A DNA stretch of 64,000 bases from Pocillopora verrucosa (Eukaryota; Cnidaria; Anthozoa; Scleractinia; Pocilloporidae): assembly GCF_036669915.1 (NCBI RefSeq), contig NC_089315.1:14659990-14723989 (forward strand). Direction: 5' to 3'. The notes under the pieces were generated by a model. That model searched no databases and was not told the DNA's origin. It saw only the letters and a list, made by a program, of their open reading frames with translations. Below, in pieces: positions 12,621-23,096 of this stretch. A program made the translations under genes and the position numbers. Positions within the stretch are counted from its first letter, which is position 1. The number at the start of each line of letters is the position of its first letter.

Positions 12621-13076
12621 TTCTAGGATTAAATAAGGAAAACCAAGGACACCTCAGGTAGCTTCGGCTAGAGGCTGACAGAAAAACTAAGAGGAAGCTT
12701 ACAAGGTGGCGCGCGTTGTTTGTAGGGATTGAAAGCTTCATGATGTCATACCGGAAGTAAATGTAGCAACATTTTTTTAAAAAAACCAGCTTTGAAATAA
12801 TATGGCTAAAAAGGATTGTTTACTTAGTAATTACACATACTAGAATTATACTTCAAAGAAATTTGAAATCCGCGAAACTTGTTCGAAGCCGTTTCTGCCA
12901 AAGGTGAAATACAGTATTAGATGGATTTACTGTGGTTTCATAATGACGTCATCATCGGGACTTTCCCTCAACCCAGTCTCCCTCATACTTCGGAAAGGTC
13001 AAAATGGCCTCTGTTATGGGAGAGACGATGTTTGAATGTTAGCAGTAATTTCGAAACATATCTGCTCCTGAACGAG
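12621..13076. promoter_or_regulatory. Shared head-to-head promoter region of RPL5 and the caspase gene
   Basis: The two start codons lie 456 bases apart on opposite strands. On the RPL5 side a pyrimidine tract CTTCCTCTT (minus strand, 12697-12689) could be a 5' TOP start, which is typical of ribosomal protein genes. Behind it are ACCGGAAGT (12750-12758, ETS/GABP-type) and TGATGTCA (12741-12748, CRE/ATF-like), adjacent to each other. On the caspase side are TGACGTCA (12944-12951) and GGGACTTTCC (12957-12966). Transcription starts are not known. The sites are motif matches only. Confidence 0.55.
12944..12966 (+). promoter_or_regulatory. CRE plus NF-kappaB consensus pair upstream of the caspase start
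   Basis: A perfect palindromic TGACGTCA (12944-12951) is followed five bases later by GGGACTTTCC (12957-12966), the classic kappaB decamer. The pair ends 110 bases before the chosen caspase start codon. Both are exact consensus matches; binding is unproven. Confidence 0.5.
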
Positions 13077-16000
13077 ATGAATAGCTTCTCGGAGACTAAC
13101 CGTATCCTGTATAAGATTTCTAACGAGATGAGAGATCGGGATCTTCAAAATATAAAACACTTGTGCCACGGACGGATACCTTTGGGCGACCTCGAAAAAT
13201 CGAAGAGTCCAAGCGCCTTGTTCCAGATCATGCTTCAGAGACGAATGATAAGTCCGGGTAATTTGAGTCATTTAGAGCGCTTGTTGACTCAGATTGGTAG
13301 AGCAGATCTAGCTGGTAAGATTCAAACGAATGGTAACGACACCACGATGGAAACAGAGAGCGCCGTGTCTAGCAATCCAATCGACAAGAGTTATAGAGCT
13401 TTCCTGATGAAACTTAGTGATGAATTAACGAGAGATAACGTCGACTCGTTGAAGTTTGTTGCTGATTTACCGGGTAATTAACTTGGTTTTATATTTCGTT
13501 TCATCAAACTGTCGAAAAAAAGTAGACTGGAAGTCGGTAGCTATATATATCCTTAGCGCCTAGAGTTTTCTGAGTAGAACCTCATATATCATTTTAGCAC
13601 CTTTTAATGTTTAAACTACTATCAAGCGAAACTTAGAAGAAGAAGAAGAAGTGAAATTCATTTTTAAGTGTCTGTACTGTGAGGGAATGCAACTGAACCT
13701 GAAATTAAGGCCTTATACCCACAGATCAATAGTCTGCTATGTGCTACGAAGTTTCTTTCCCCAAATATTACCCTAGTCGTTTTTATGGGAGTTTCCTCAG
13801 CAGTTAAACCATGGGAAGTCTCTGTGATAAGGACACAGGGAAAGCCCTCTCCTTAAGAAGAGCCCTTGAGTGTAAAAGCAGGTCACACCCACTTTTTGGG
13901 TATATAATACTCTCTGTATTGCCCTCTTTCATAATGACCATTGGCTCTAAGTGACCACTCTTCCAAAATACCTAAACTCTTTGTTTATAACTAATTGTGC
14001 TTAGAATTTCTCTTTTGAGTACTTCTCTTTGAGCAATGTGGGATTAATTATGTCATATTTTGTCATTTTATTTGATCTGTCCTCTTTACAGGTAATAATT
14101 AATTATAAAAAGCAGCAAAATCTTGAAATGACCATAAATTTTAATCTTTGCAAGTGAAAAAAGATTCATCTGTATTACACTCCTAGGGTAATAGGAATTC
14201 AGGACCTTTGTGTTATTTATTTCAGATGGCATTGATGAAAATGTGCAGAATGGAAAAGACCTCTTCAAGTATATGATTCAATGTGGCAGTATTGGACCTT
14301 GTAATTTGGACCACCTTGCTGACATGCTCCAGGAAATACATCGCAGAGACTTAGCAGAGAGAGTCAGAAAATTCCAATCAGATGGTATGCTCCTTTTGTT
14401 TTTGAGTTTATATTCTTGTCTTACATTGAAACCTGGTGCAGGCAAATACTAATACATACACTGTAAGTAGTAGCCCAACAATTCTTTACTTAACCCTTTA
14501 ACTCCCATGAGTGACCAAGACAGAATATCTCCTTACAATATTAATACAATATCAATCAGATAAGTGATGAGAATAAAGAAAAATGTCAATTTTGGGATAA
14601 TTAGTCGATTCAATACGCAATTCTCTGAACTGACATAATAAGAATTGTATAATTAGTTAATAGTAAGGAGAATTACAAATTTGGTCTGGGAGTTAAAGGG
14701 TTAACTCTTTATACCCTAACACCATTCTTCATATTCTCCATACTATTCTGTATACATTTCCTAAGGTGCTGGCAAGAAGAATTTGTTTAACCCTTTAACT
14801 CCCAAAAGTGACTAACTTGCAACTTCCCCCTATAATTTCCACGCTATTTTTAGCAAATGGTTATTCAGAATACTCAAACTTATCAGATAGAAGTTTTATC
14901 TTGATCTTTCACCAAATTCTCGCAACTAATTTACAAGGAATTGTGTAGCAGCTAGAGGGGAGAATTAACAATCAGATCCCAAGAGTGAAAAGGGTTAACA
15001 GTCAAGAGCTTTGTCTGTTGGTGATCATTTCCTTTATCCCTGTGACCTTAATATTTGATTTAGAGGTCATATTGTAAGGAGATGCTAATCACTCTCAAGT
15101 GCTAAAGGGTCACATTTGGGATTCCAAAAAGCAAACCTTCAGAAAGTTGTCTTCAAATTAGCTTAAAATCTGTTAATGGATGGTGCCATTTTGAGTCTGG
15201 CTGAGTGCCAAAGAGACTGAAAACTCTTGGTTTTCCTTTTCCTTCTTTAGGCAATCCTTCAATACAGGTCAGAGACAGGTCACAGAAAACCTTCATACAT
15301 TTATCATGTTTCAGGCAAAAAAATGCATATTAAGCATGTCTTGAGTGTGGTTTTGCTTTTGTTATTTAATGCAGTCAGCTTGCTTTGTTCTGCATTCTTT
15401 CAGAAAACAAAAGTTTCCTGTTCAAAATGCTTGGACTGAAGCATTAAATCTTAACATCTAAAGGACACAATGGCTGTGGCTTCAATGAAGCATTGAAATG
15501 ATTCCACTAGTATTTCATAAAATATGTTTGCAAAATTTTTAAGATGTCAATAATAAACTCGATGCACTTTTTTACTCTGGATTATTTAAGATTCTAGCCT
15601 GAGATTGTGACAACTTTGTTCAAGGGATCTAAAATTGCTGTAGATGCTGCTCCATCTTTTTTCTTTCTTTTGTCACTAACTGAAAATATTTCTCCATTTT
15701 CTTCTAAATAATATAAACAACACACCAACATAATGTCATCAACATTGGAATCCCTCTATTATTTTAAAATCTTAATGCACCATTCAAAGTTAAACAAAGA
15801 GTAAAACAAAAGGCTACCTCATACGTACTAATGAGCTTCTTTGGCGCACATTTTTGAAGCATGTTTCAGAAAGTTGCACACATGTGCACACTTTTTTTTA
15901 ACACGCTTTTAGCAGGCATTTTGGGCTAATTACCTATTAGCTGTAGTGTGGCTCTTTGCATGGTGAGTTGACTATTGGGACATCATGGATGTGAGGCCAT

Positions 16001-17885
16001 GCCCTACATAAGGATAGCAAGTTGACATCACGACCCTCACCAGTGTCAGACCTGGTGCTTGGTTCTTACTGCAATGGTTGTGATTTCTCTGGCATATTTA
16101 AAAAATTGGAAAAATTATCATATCCCAATTTTCTGCTTATTCTTGACGGTGACTTTTCTACATTTAAGACAAATGTGTTAGACTTACAAAGGGTGATACG
16201 GAATTAAAGGTTTAACCCTTTAACCTCTGAGAGTGACTGGCATCTAATTTCTCCTCACCATATCACTCCTGAATCAAACGTTAAGGTCAGGAGAATAAAG
16301 GAACTGATCTTGATTTTTTAACAAATTCTCCTTGTCAGCACCTTATGAAATGTTTAGAGAACAGTAAAGAGGATATGCACACTGATGTTAGGATGTAAAG
16401 AGTTAAGAATATACCAGAAGTGTTAAAAAATTATTTTGCTGATTTTCTTGTTGATTGTGTGTTTTTTGGATAACTTGTGTGTTTTATCTTTTTAATGTAG
16501 GAGGTGTAAGTTCCAGTGTGGCCAAAATTGACCGGCCAGCTCAATCACCAATCAATGACCAACGCCCATTTGCATCGACTCAAGCCCCACCACTCAGACC
16601 TTTAGTTACTGGGAAGCAGCCAATAGTGCACCAGATGGGTGAGCCAAGACCACCAAGTGTACCTTTACTTTCTCCTGCACATTTCATGGGTGGGCGGGAT
16701 GGAGGTCCAGACAACATTGAACCACGATTCCCTGTCCAGGCACTGGCTAATCCAGCAGAAATCGTTGCTCCCATGCGGCAACTAGGGGTTGACGAGGAAG
16801 ATGCAATGCCTTCCTATCCCATGAGAAACCGGCCACGTGGTATTGCACTGATTATAAGTAATGAACACTTCCAGGGAAACCCTGATTTGAGAGACCGCCA
16901 AGGAAATCAAAAGGATGTGGATCAGCTCCGTGAACTATGGGAATTCTTGCATTTTGAAGTAATTGTCAGAGCAGAGCTGCAGTCACATGAAATGTATGAT
17001 TGTATGAGAGGGATCTCAACGATGGATCACTCAAACTTTGACTGCTTTGTTTGCTGCTTGCTTAGCCATGGAGCCAATGGAGCGATCTATGGCACAAATA
17101 GTGAATTGCTGGAGATAAATACCATTACATCCATGTTCAAAGGCGTGGCCTGCCCATCACTTGCTAACAAACCCAAATTGTTCTTCATCCAAGCTTGCAG
17201 GGGGGAAGCGTTTGATCGAGGAGCTTGGATTGAAGCTGATGCAGTAGAAAGCAATCCTGAAGATGCCATGAGGAATAATGCAGAGCCAAATGAAAGCCAT
17301 TTTCTCTTGGGTTATGCCACCCCTCCAGGTAAATTCTCATTGAAATCATGGTAAAAGGTGAATTTCAGTCAGAAATTGCGGTTATTCTACGTCTGTTTGT
17401 TGTATGTCATGAATATTTCTCAGAGAATTCACTCACTGACTCACAGGTTTCGTGGTGTGAAAGGTTTCTCCTCTTGTCACAAGCATTACAATGAACACTT
17501 TTTGCTAATGTTTTTAAGTAATATTTTTAAATGTAGAATCTTATTTGCCATAAGAGAGAAGGAAAAAGGAGTGACAGACTATTAAATGAATAATTTTATA
17601 ATTTATTGATTTTCATTTGCTCAATAAATGTACATGTAATTATTTCTTTTGACTTTGAATTCATTCTTAACAGGTTATGTCAGCTGGAGAAGTCAAATCC
17701 ATGGCTCCTGGTATGTTTCCAAGCTTTGTGAAGTGTTCCGAAAGTATTGTGAGAGATATGATGTGACGACCATGATGGTGAAGGTTAATGATGAAGTGTC
17801 AGATGCATTCACCAAAAGGGGTTACAAACAGTGCCCAGCTCCTGTTGTCACACTCAGGAAGAGAATCTACTTAAACAAAAACTGA
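13077..17885 (+). CDS. Caspase-8/10-like initiator caspase with tandem death-effector domains
   Basis: Coding exons 13077-13473, 14226-14384, 16501-17328 and 17674-17885 join in frame to 531 aa with GT/AG introns. DED1 spans about residues 4-81 and ends in an RxDL motif (GRADLAGKI). DED2 spans about 104-185, crosses intron 1 and ends HRRDLAERV. A proline-rich linker follows. The caspase large subunit starts near RGIALIISNEHF, with catalytic His375 in LLSHG and Cys418 in QACRG. Aspartates in the linker after it could be processing sites, and the small subunit begins at GYVSWRS. Tandem DEDs plus QACRG mark an initiator of the caspase-8/10 type, recruited through FADD-like adaptors in death-receptor signalling. 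The start at 13077 was chosen because it puts DED1 at the extreme N-terminus as in caspase-8; an in-frame ATG at 12921 would add 52 unrelated residues. The gene looks intact. Confidence 0.9.
14490..14704 (+). mobile_element. TTAA-type MITE, family A, in caspase intron 2
   Basis: This is the best-preserved copy, with perfect TTAA on both sides and inverted ends CCCTTTAACTCCCA / TGGGAGTTAAAGGG. It is about 215 bp and non-coding. TTAA targets and short CCC-type ends fit non-autonomous piggyBac-class elements. It abuts the family-B element that starts at 14701, sharing the TTAA. Confidence 0.85.
14701..15114 (+). mobile_element. TTAA-type MITE, family B, split by a family-A copy
   Basis: The left half, 14701-14790, contains CATATTCTCCATACT and AAGGTGCTGGCAAGAAGAAT. 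The right half, 14995-15114, contains GTGATCATTTCCT and TGTAAGGAGATGCTAATCACTC. Together they match the uninterrupted family-B copies at 20066 and (reversed) 16212. The family-A MITE at 14787-14998 separates the halves. Confidence 0.75.
14787..14998 (+). mobile_element. TTAA-type MITE, family A, nested inside family B
   Basis: It is bounded by TTAA at 14787-14790 and 14995-14998, with ends CCCTTTAACTCCCA and GAGTGAAAAGGG. The unoccupied site is visible in the related element near 20150 (GAATTTGTTTAACAATCAAG), which shows that insertion duplicated TTAA. Confidence 0.8.
16212..16406 (-). mobile_element. TTAA-type MITE, family B, reversed, in caspase intron 2
   Basis: The reverse complement aligns end to end with the copies at 14701 and 20066 (AAGGTGCTGACAAGGAGAAT, ATTCTCCTGACCTTAACG, GAAATTAGATGCCAGTCAC). 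It is flanked by TTAA on both sides and about 195 bp long. Confidence 0.75.
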
Positions 17886-17915
17886 TTGGTAAAGTCTTTG
17901 TTCAAAAATTACCCC

Positions 17916-18128
17916 TTAAACCCTTTCACTCCAATGAGTGATGAGGAGAGAATTTCTCCTTACAATATCAAAACAATTTCAAATAGACTAGTGATGAGAA
18001 TAAAGAAAAATATTAGCTAAGGTAATATTAGTTGATCCAATACCGAATTCTCCAAACTGAGATCTTAAAAATTGTATGGTCGTATGTAAGGAGAATTACT
18101 AATGAGATCTCAGGGGTGAAAGGGTTAA
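17916..18128 (+). mobile_element. TTAA-type MITE, family A, just past the caspase stop
   Basis: TTAA-flanked copy with ends CCCTTTCACTCC and GGGGTGAAAGGG. It begins 31 bases after the caspase stop codon. It contains AATAAA at 17999-18004, the first canonical poly(A) signal on that strand after the stop. Confidence 0.75.
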
Positions 18129-18399
18129 GTGAGCAAGGAAAGGAGGTAGAAACTGCATGTCAAATGCAGTATTTTCTGTGCCTTTAGTCAGTAAACAAGT
18201 CCCATGTCCATTTTCAGGCAATTATTGGTAATATTCCATGGTAACTTGAGTTAGGTGGTACAAGCGTGATTGTGCCTTTCACCTTGCTTTGTTGTGTTAG
18301 TTATTCGTTTCTTCTTTTTTCTCTTTTCACCTGCATTTAAAAGTTGACTGGGCACCCTAATATCAGAATGAAATTCTCAAAGACACTTCCTACGGTACT

Positions 18400-18506
18400 T
18401 ACAGGGGTAATTAGTGTAACTGGAGTTTGCATCATTTCCTTCCTTCTCGTGACCTTCATGTTGGGAGAAATTAGATGCTCGTCACTCTTAGGGGTTATAA
18501 GGTTAA
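18400..18506 (+). mobile_element. Truncated TTAA-type MITE, family B
   Basis: Only the right half is present. GAGAAATTAGATGCTCGTCACTC and the terminal GGTTAA match the 3' parts of the family-B copies. No left end was found. Confidence 0.5.
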
Positions 18507-19466
18507 GTATAGTGTGATTGCCTTGTTTTTCTTCCCTAACATTTCTCCATTTTCACTGACACTGTGAAGACAGTAGACCTATAACAGCATAGAACGTAAC
18601 TTGAGTGCGTTCAAGGGTTGACTAGATCTTCTACACTGGTCAGCGGCATGGAATGTTAACTTAACAATTATAAACTTTGATATGAATGTTATGGTGTTCA
18701 ATGCGTGCAACGAAACAAACCCGAATTTTTTTTGCTTGGTTTAATTTATTATGTCATGTGAAAGAGAATGCATCATGCGAGTGAAAACCGAAATTGGAAG
18801 TACAACATGAACGTTATCACTTCTCAGCGGTGATGGAAGGTGGTGCAAGTTGTTGTTGTTCCCGTCTGTATTGTAAGGAATCTTTTTTTATGAATCACGA
18901 AAACACGGGAACACAAATTTAGTGCAACTTAATATTACTTAAATCTGACACTCAGTTGTTTAAATTTCTATAATTTAAAGATTTCAGATTTGGCAAGTGT
19001 TATTTATCGGATAGATTAAGTGTCAGCAAAGGGCTGAATTTTGCTCCAACTGAGGAGAGTGAAACAAGGGTTAGCCGGTTACCTTGTACAGCATATGTGC
19101 TTTACATAAAGAAACTTGCGGAGGTTTTCGTAAGAACTAAGATTTATAAACCCAGCACTTGCAACGAAGCGTTAGAAAGTTATTTCGTAGTGAATATAGT
19201 AAAGAAAAAATTGCATGACCTGCTTGCTATTTTGTGATGTATGGTAATTCTTAATTTTTTAGAATGCTTTCCAAAGTGTTTTCGCTAACGGCTTAAGCCC
19301 ATAATGGTCACAAGATTGTTCGCATTCATGCAATTTCCTTATCTTTTTACCAGTAAGAATCATATTATTGTCATAGGACGACGTTCGGCCAGACTCTAAT
19401 GATTGGAATTCCTTTTATGTAAACGTCGACAACTACCATTTGTTAATCGTAACTAGTACAAACCAC

Positions 19467-19738
19467 ACAGGTGAATAGTGCTTTTCGCGCGCGCTGATTG
19501 GCTATTGCGGAAGTGAATGACAAGTACCATTCATTTCCCAGCAGTCGGAGCAGCCGACGAGACAAAATCGCGCGTCAAGAGTTTAACTTCCGACCATTCC
19601 TTGGTATATTGAACCAAATAAACAATTGTTTTGGTATGTGTATATTACATATTTAAACATTTATTCACCCCAGTGTCGGTGGTGTACTTTCACCTCGCCG
19701 CTTCGTGGCTTGGTAAATATCCACCATTATTCACCTCC
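19467..19738. mobile_element. Possible foldback MITE
   Basis: The ends AGGTGAATAGTG and CACCATTATTCACCT are near inverse complements about 270 bp apart. The interior is non-coding and contains an NRCC-rich, GC-richer patch (TTTTCGCGCGCGCTGATTGG) unlike its surroundings. No target duplication was seen, so the superfamily is open. Confidence 0.4.
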
Positions 19739-20065
19739 ACTTTGGCGAATATTTGTTAAGTATTGTTTTAGAGTGTATCGTAAGTATTAAGTATTGTTGG
19801 AGATCCTTTGAAAATTAAAGAAGTACACGTTAGGAAAGGATCTTAATGCGATGTAGGAAATATAAGCATTAGTAAAATATTTTCATTTTGAAATTTTCAG
19901 CGTGGAGAACAAAACTTTTCAAACATGCACGCTCGTGAAACTAAGAAAAGTAGCTTTTAGAAAAATGGAGCGGACAGGACGTTGGTAGAAAATTACTTTT
20001 CTCCGTTTGCTTCGATGTAGTAAGAAGTCGAATAAAATCTTTTTATAACCAGAAGTGGTTTTTTA

Positions 20066-20275
20066 TTAACCCTTTACACCTTACCATCAGAATTCATATT
20101 CTCCATTCTGTTCTCTGTACTTTTACTAAGGTGCTGACAAGGAGAATTTGTTTAACAATCAAGAGTTTCTTTAGTTAGTGATCATTTACTATATTCTCAT
20201 GACGTTAATGTGTGATTCAGTGGTGATATTGTAATGAGAAATTAGATGCTAGTCACTCCTAGGCTAGGTGTACCT
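20066..20275 (+). mobile_element. TTAA-type MITE, family B, uninterrupted copy
   Basis: It starts TTAACCCTTTACACC and carries CATATTCTCCATTCTG, AAGGTGCTGACAAGGAGAAT and GAAATTAGATGCTAGTCACT in order. Its 3' TTAA is degenerate. It preserves the TTTAACA site that is occupied by a family-A MITE in the copy at 14701. Confidence 0.75.
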
Positions 20276-21479
20276 TTCTCTTTTCACTTACGAAACACTC
20301 ATCGTTAAGTACAAAAGGACTATGAAAGCCTGTTTGACGGAAATCTGACGCGGATCCCATGCGCCTGCATAAAACTTTTCATTTCATTCCTGGACGCTCA
20401 AAAATTAGAACTAGCTTCGTCATCGAAGAAGACAAACACATCGCTGTTGAAGTGATGTGTTTCAGTGACACACTTCTTGTAAAAACCACCGAGAAATTTT
20501 CAAGCAGCGTTCGGCGAAATTGACATGGCCACGGCTGTTTCAAAACGCGAAATATCAGAGCACGTTCGCAAAATGGATGCCTTAATCAGTTTGCATGATT
20601 GAGTAATCAGGTAAAGAGAGTTTGATCAATTAGTTAATTACTCAATCTGTTGTCACTAGTGCAGCTGCGTGTATGAGGAGTCACAATGAATGTCATCGAT
20701 GAAGAGATCTATTCAAAAACATAAGGATTCGTGTATATTTAGAAACAATAAATTATTACATGACAAAAGCTTCCTTTGTAATGCTGTTCTCTCTGGCTAT
20801 CAAAAGAAAATAACAAAACGTGATGACAGCAGTTCAAACGTTACGAATTAAGACAATCGATCTTTAGCTATATGGCGCCAGGCTCTATATTATCCCCTCT
20901 AAATGTGCATGCGCGAGACGTGACTTTTGATAACCAAACACCGTGACATCAGACAGGGACAGAAATCGTGACGTTACTAGACCCAAATTCAAACCAAGAT
21001 TAGTTCAATGACGTCACATTTCGTGACATTTTTTGCAAGTCTTGACTAATGTCATGGTGTGTGGTTGGCAATGGTAGCCGGCAGTCACCAACACCCTAAT
21101 CGAAAAAAATACTTCTCGGAACGTTTTCATTTTCAAATCACGTTTCAAGATGATAACTTTTACGAGAGAGTTCAAGAGATGGAAAAAAGGGAGAAAAGTC
21201 ATTTTAAGGACGATTGCGACGGTCTATTTAGGATTTCGTGAAAAATTATTTTAAATCACATTGACGTCAGTTAACCGCTATATTTGCATTTCCTTCTGTT
21301 GGAAGATAAATCCTATTATAACATAGCTAGCGAATTTGTCTAATCAAATTCAATTGCGTGAGCGTGCTTCATATTCCTATAGTGCACGCTCATGACGTCA
21401 GGAAACAAATCCCTCGAGAAAAATAATTTTCCATCGGGTTGAAAATATTATAAAACAATTGCTTCATACGTTAGCGTGC

Positions 21480-21640
21480 GTTCATCGAGATATGAAGCGC
21501 ACGGGAAGTCGGGAGAGCACGAAAGATGCATAACAGTTGCTCGAGGCGTAGCCTCGAGCAACGCCTCGAGCAACTCTAGCTTCTTGAGTGCTCTCCAAAC
21601 TTCCTAAGTAGCGCACGTGGCTGAGAAAGGTTCGTAAAAT
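21480..21640. repeat. Long imperfect palindrome with a 12-bp repeat core
   Basis: At the centre GTTGCTCGAGGC (21536-21547) and GCCTCGAGCAAC (21551-21562) form a perfect 12-bp hairpin with a 3-base loop, and GCCTCGAGCAAC is repeated directly at 21563-21574. Symmetry continues outward in diverged form (GGAGAGCAC at 21512-21520 against GTGCTCTCC near 21588-21596). No coding sequence is present. Confidence 0.7.
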
Positions 21641-22134
21641 CATTCGCACGGAAAACTGGTACTTCGTCATTAAAAAGTCCGTGAAAAAGTGGTCTCCTCA
21701 CAGATCACTGAATTGGTCAATGATAAACACTACTTTCCAGAACGTCTTAATCCTTGATTGCGGTCAACTGTAGCCCGGTAGGTAATTTTATTTTCAATCG
21801 TGGTTGCAATAACTCTCAAAGGCGGGTATGAAATTCCTAATTACATAAGCGAAGTGCCACAAAAGATCTGAAGCTCAAACGCCATCGTCATTATCTGGCT
21901 TTTAGAGTAATTCATTCCCCTACACCGTATTTTCCATTTTTTGACAATGAAATGATCTCTTACCGACAGAGATCATCAGTTTTAAGTTCGGCGAAGTTAG
22001 GTTTCAGTTTGTTTAGCTCGCTGGACAAACTTTCAAGAGCCAATATACGAAGTTTAACATAGGGTAATTAAGTGTTATTGAATAAGTTGAAAACGTAAAT
22101 TAGCCACCTTAAAGAGTTTAAAGTCAGCACCAAC

Positions 22135-23045
22135 ATGGCGACCGCAACTTTTAAGCTCTCTATATTTTATCTAATATCTTACCATTTAGTCACACATCTG
22201 CTATTCAATGGCTCTCAAATTATTTCTAATGGGGCCCTAGACTTTGCTAGCGAAACTGGTGTCTCCATGAAACGAGTTATTCCAAGCAAGTTGCTCGTTT
22301 CGGTTTTCTTCGTCGCTAGCTTTCATTATAAGATCTACTCGAGCAAGCCGAGGTCCAAAAGATGCTGTTTTAAATGGCTTAGGTTCTACTTCTACAAAGA
22401 ACGGATTTGGATTTCCCTAGGGATTTGACCATCTGCATGGATGTGGAATCTAACCCAGGAGATATAACTCCCAATTCTGAAGAAAGCTGACGGAGAAATC
22501 AATCCTGCATAATTTCATCCACAGGCGGTTATGCAAATTTCCAAAACGCAGAACCCATTGTTTATTCTTCCCAATATCTATTCTCCCTGAAGTCATGTAC
22601 ATCAGTACTGTCCTGGGATGTCAAGAACAGCCTCTCTGACTTGGGAATGGTGAGGCGTAAACGTAGGGTTTGAGCTGGAAAACAAATTAAAGAGCGACAT
22701 TTTAATCTTAATTGCGAATCTACGATCCCTCAGCGATAAGGTCGATGACTTGCAATATGTCGCATAATGTAACAATCCCGGCGCTGTTTGTGTCTGAGAG
22801 TCATGGCTGTCGCCGCCAATTCCAGACTCTGCTTAGGCTATGCCGGGGTATAACCTTTTTAGGAACGATCGTACGTCTGCGCCTGGTGGAGGGGTCTGTA
22901 TTTATTTGAGACAAACCTTACCATGCACTCGATTATTTCAGTGTGAGCAGCCGGATGTGGAATCTTTGTGGCTCTCTTTGAGGCCTCATAACCTACCTAG
23001 ATCGACCTCGTCAATAATCCTTTGTGTCGTTTACCATTCAACCGC
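22135..23045 (+). mobile_element. 5' fragment of an L2/CR1-like LINE (N-terminus and endonuclease start), broken
   Basis: An open stretch from 22135 encodes a hydrophobic N-terminal region. After a frameshift it continues as DLTICMDVESNPGD (22422-22463), a 2A-like motif. Further on, VSES then MPGYNLFRNDRTSAPGGGV (from 22840) and LWLSLRPHNLPRSTSSIILC match the apurinic-type endonuclease region of CR1/L2 LINEs. Several frameshifts separate these blocks, so it cannot be active. It stops at the AAT tract where an opposite-strand retroelement has inserted. Confidence 0.7.
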
Positions 23046-23046
23046 T

Positions 23047-23049
23047 AAC

Positions 23050-23094
<45 letters not shown>
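23047..23094. repeat. AAT microsatellite
   Basis: About 15 perfect AAT units. On the minus strand this is a TTA tract exactly downstream of the LINE 3' coding end at 23219, so it is probably that element's 3' tail rather than an independent repeat. Confidence 0.9.

Positions 23095-23096
<2 letters not shown>

Larger units (their letters stand above)
18870..22065 (+). repeat. Old segmental duplication, copy 1
   Basis: Collinear blocks shared with 30830-32590 include GGAATCACGAAAACAC-like text, TTTGGCAAGT, ATGCACGC, TTCGATG followed by AGTCGAATAA, CCTTGATTGC, GTCAACTGTAGC, GTAATTTTATTTTCAAT and CAAACTTTCAAGAGCCAATAT. Copy 1 is longer because it took extra insertions, including a MITE at 20066. 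Endpoints are approximate. Confidence 0.6.
18129..22134. other. Gene-free repeat-rich interval upstream of the monooxygenase array
   Basis: No coding region is recognised. Contents are MITE family-B pieces (18400-18506 truncated, 20066-20275), a possible foldback MITE (19467-19738), one copy of an old segmental duplication (about 18870-22065, partner about 30830-32590) and a long palindrome centred near 21549. Confidence 0.55.

Noticed and set aside
12921..13076. N-terminal 52-residue extension of the caspase from an upstream in-frame ATG
   Set aside because: The extension resembles nothing in DED caspases and would place the CRE/kappaB sites in coding sequence; the 13077 start puts DED1 at the N-terminus as in caspase-8.
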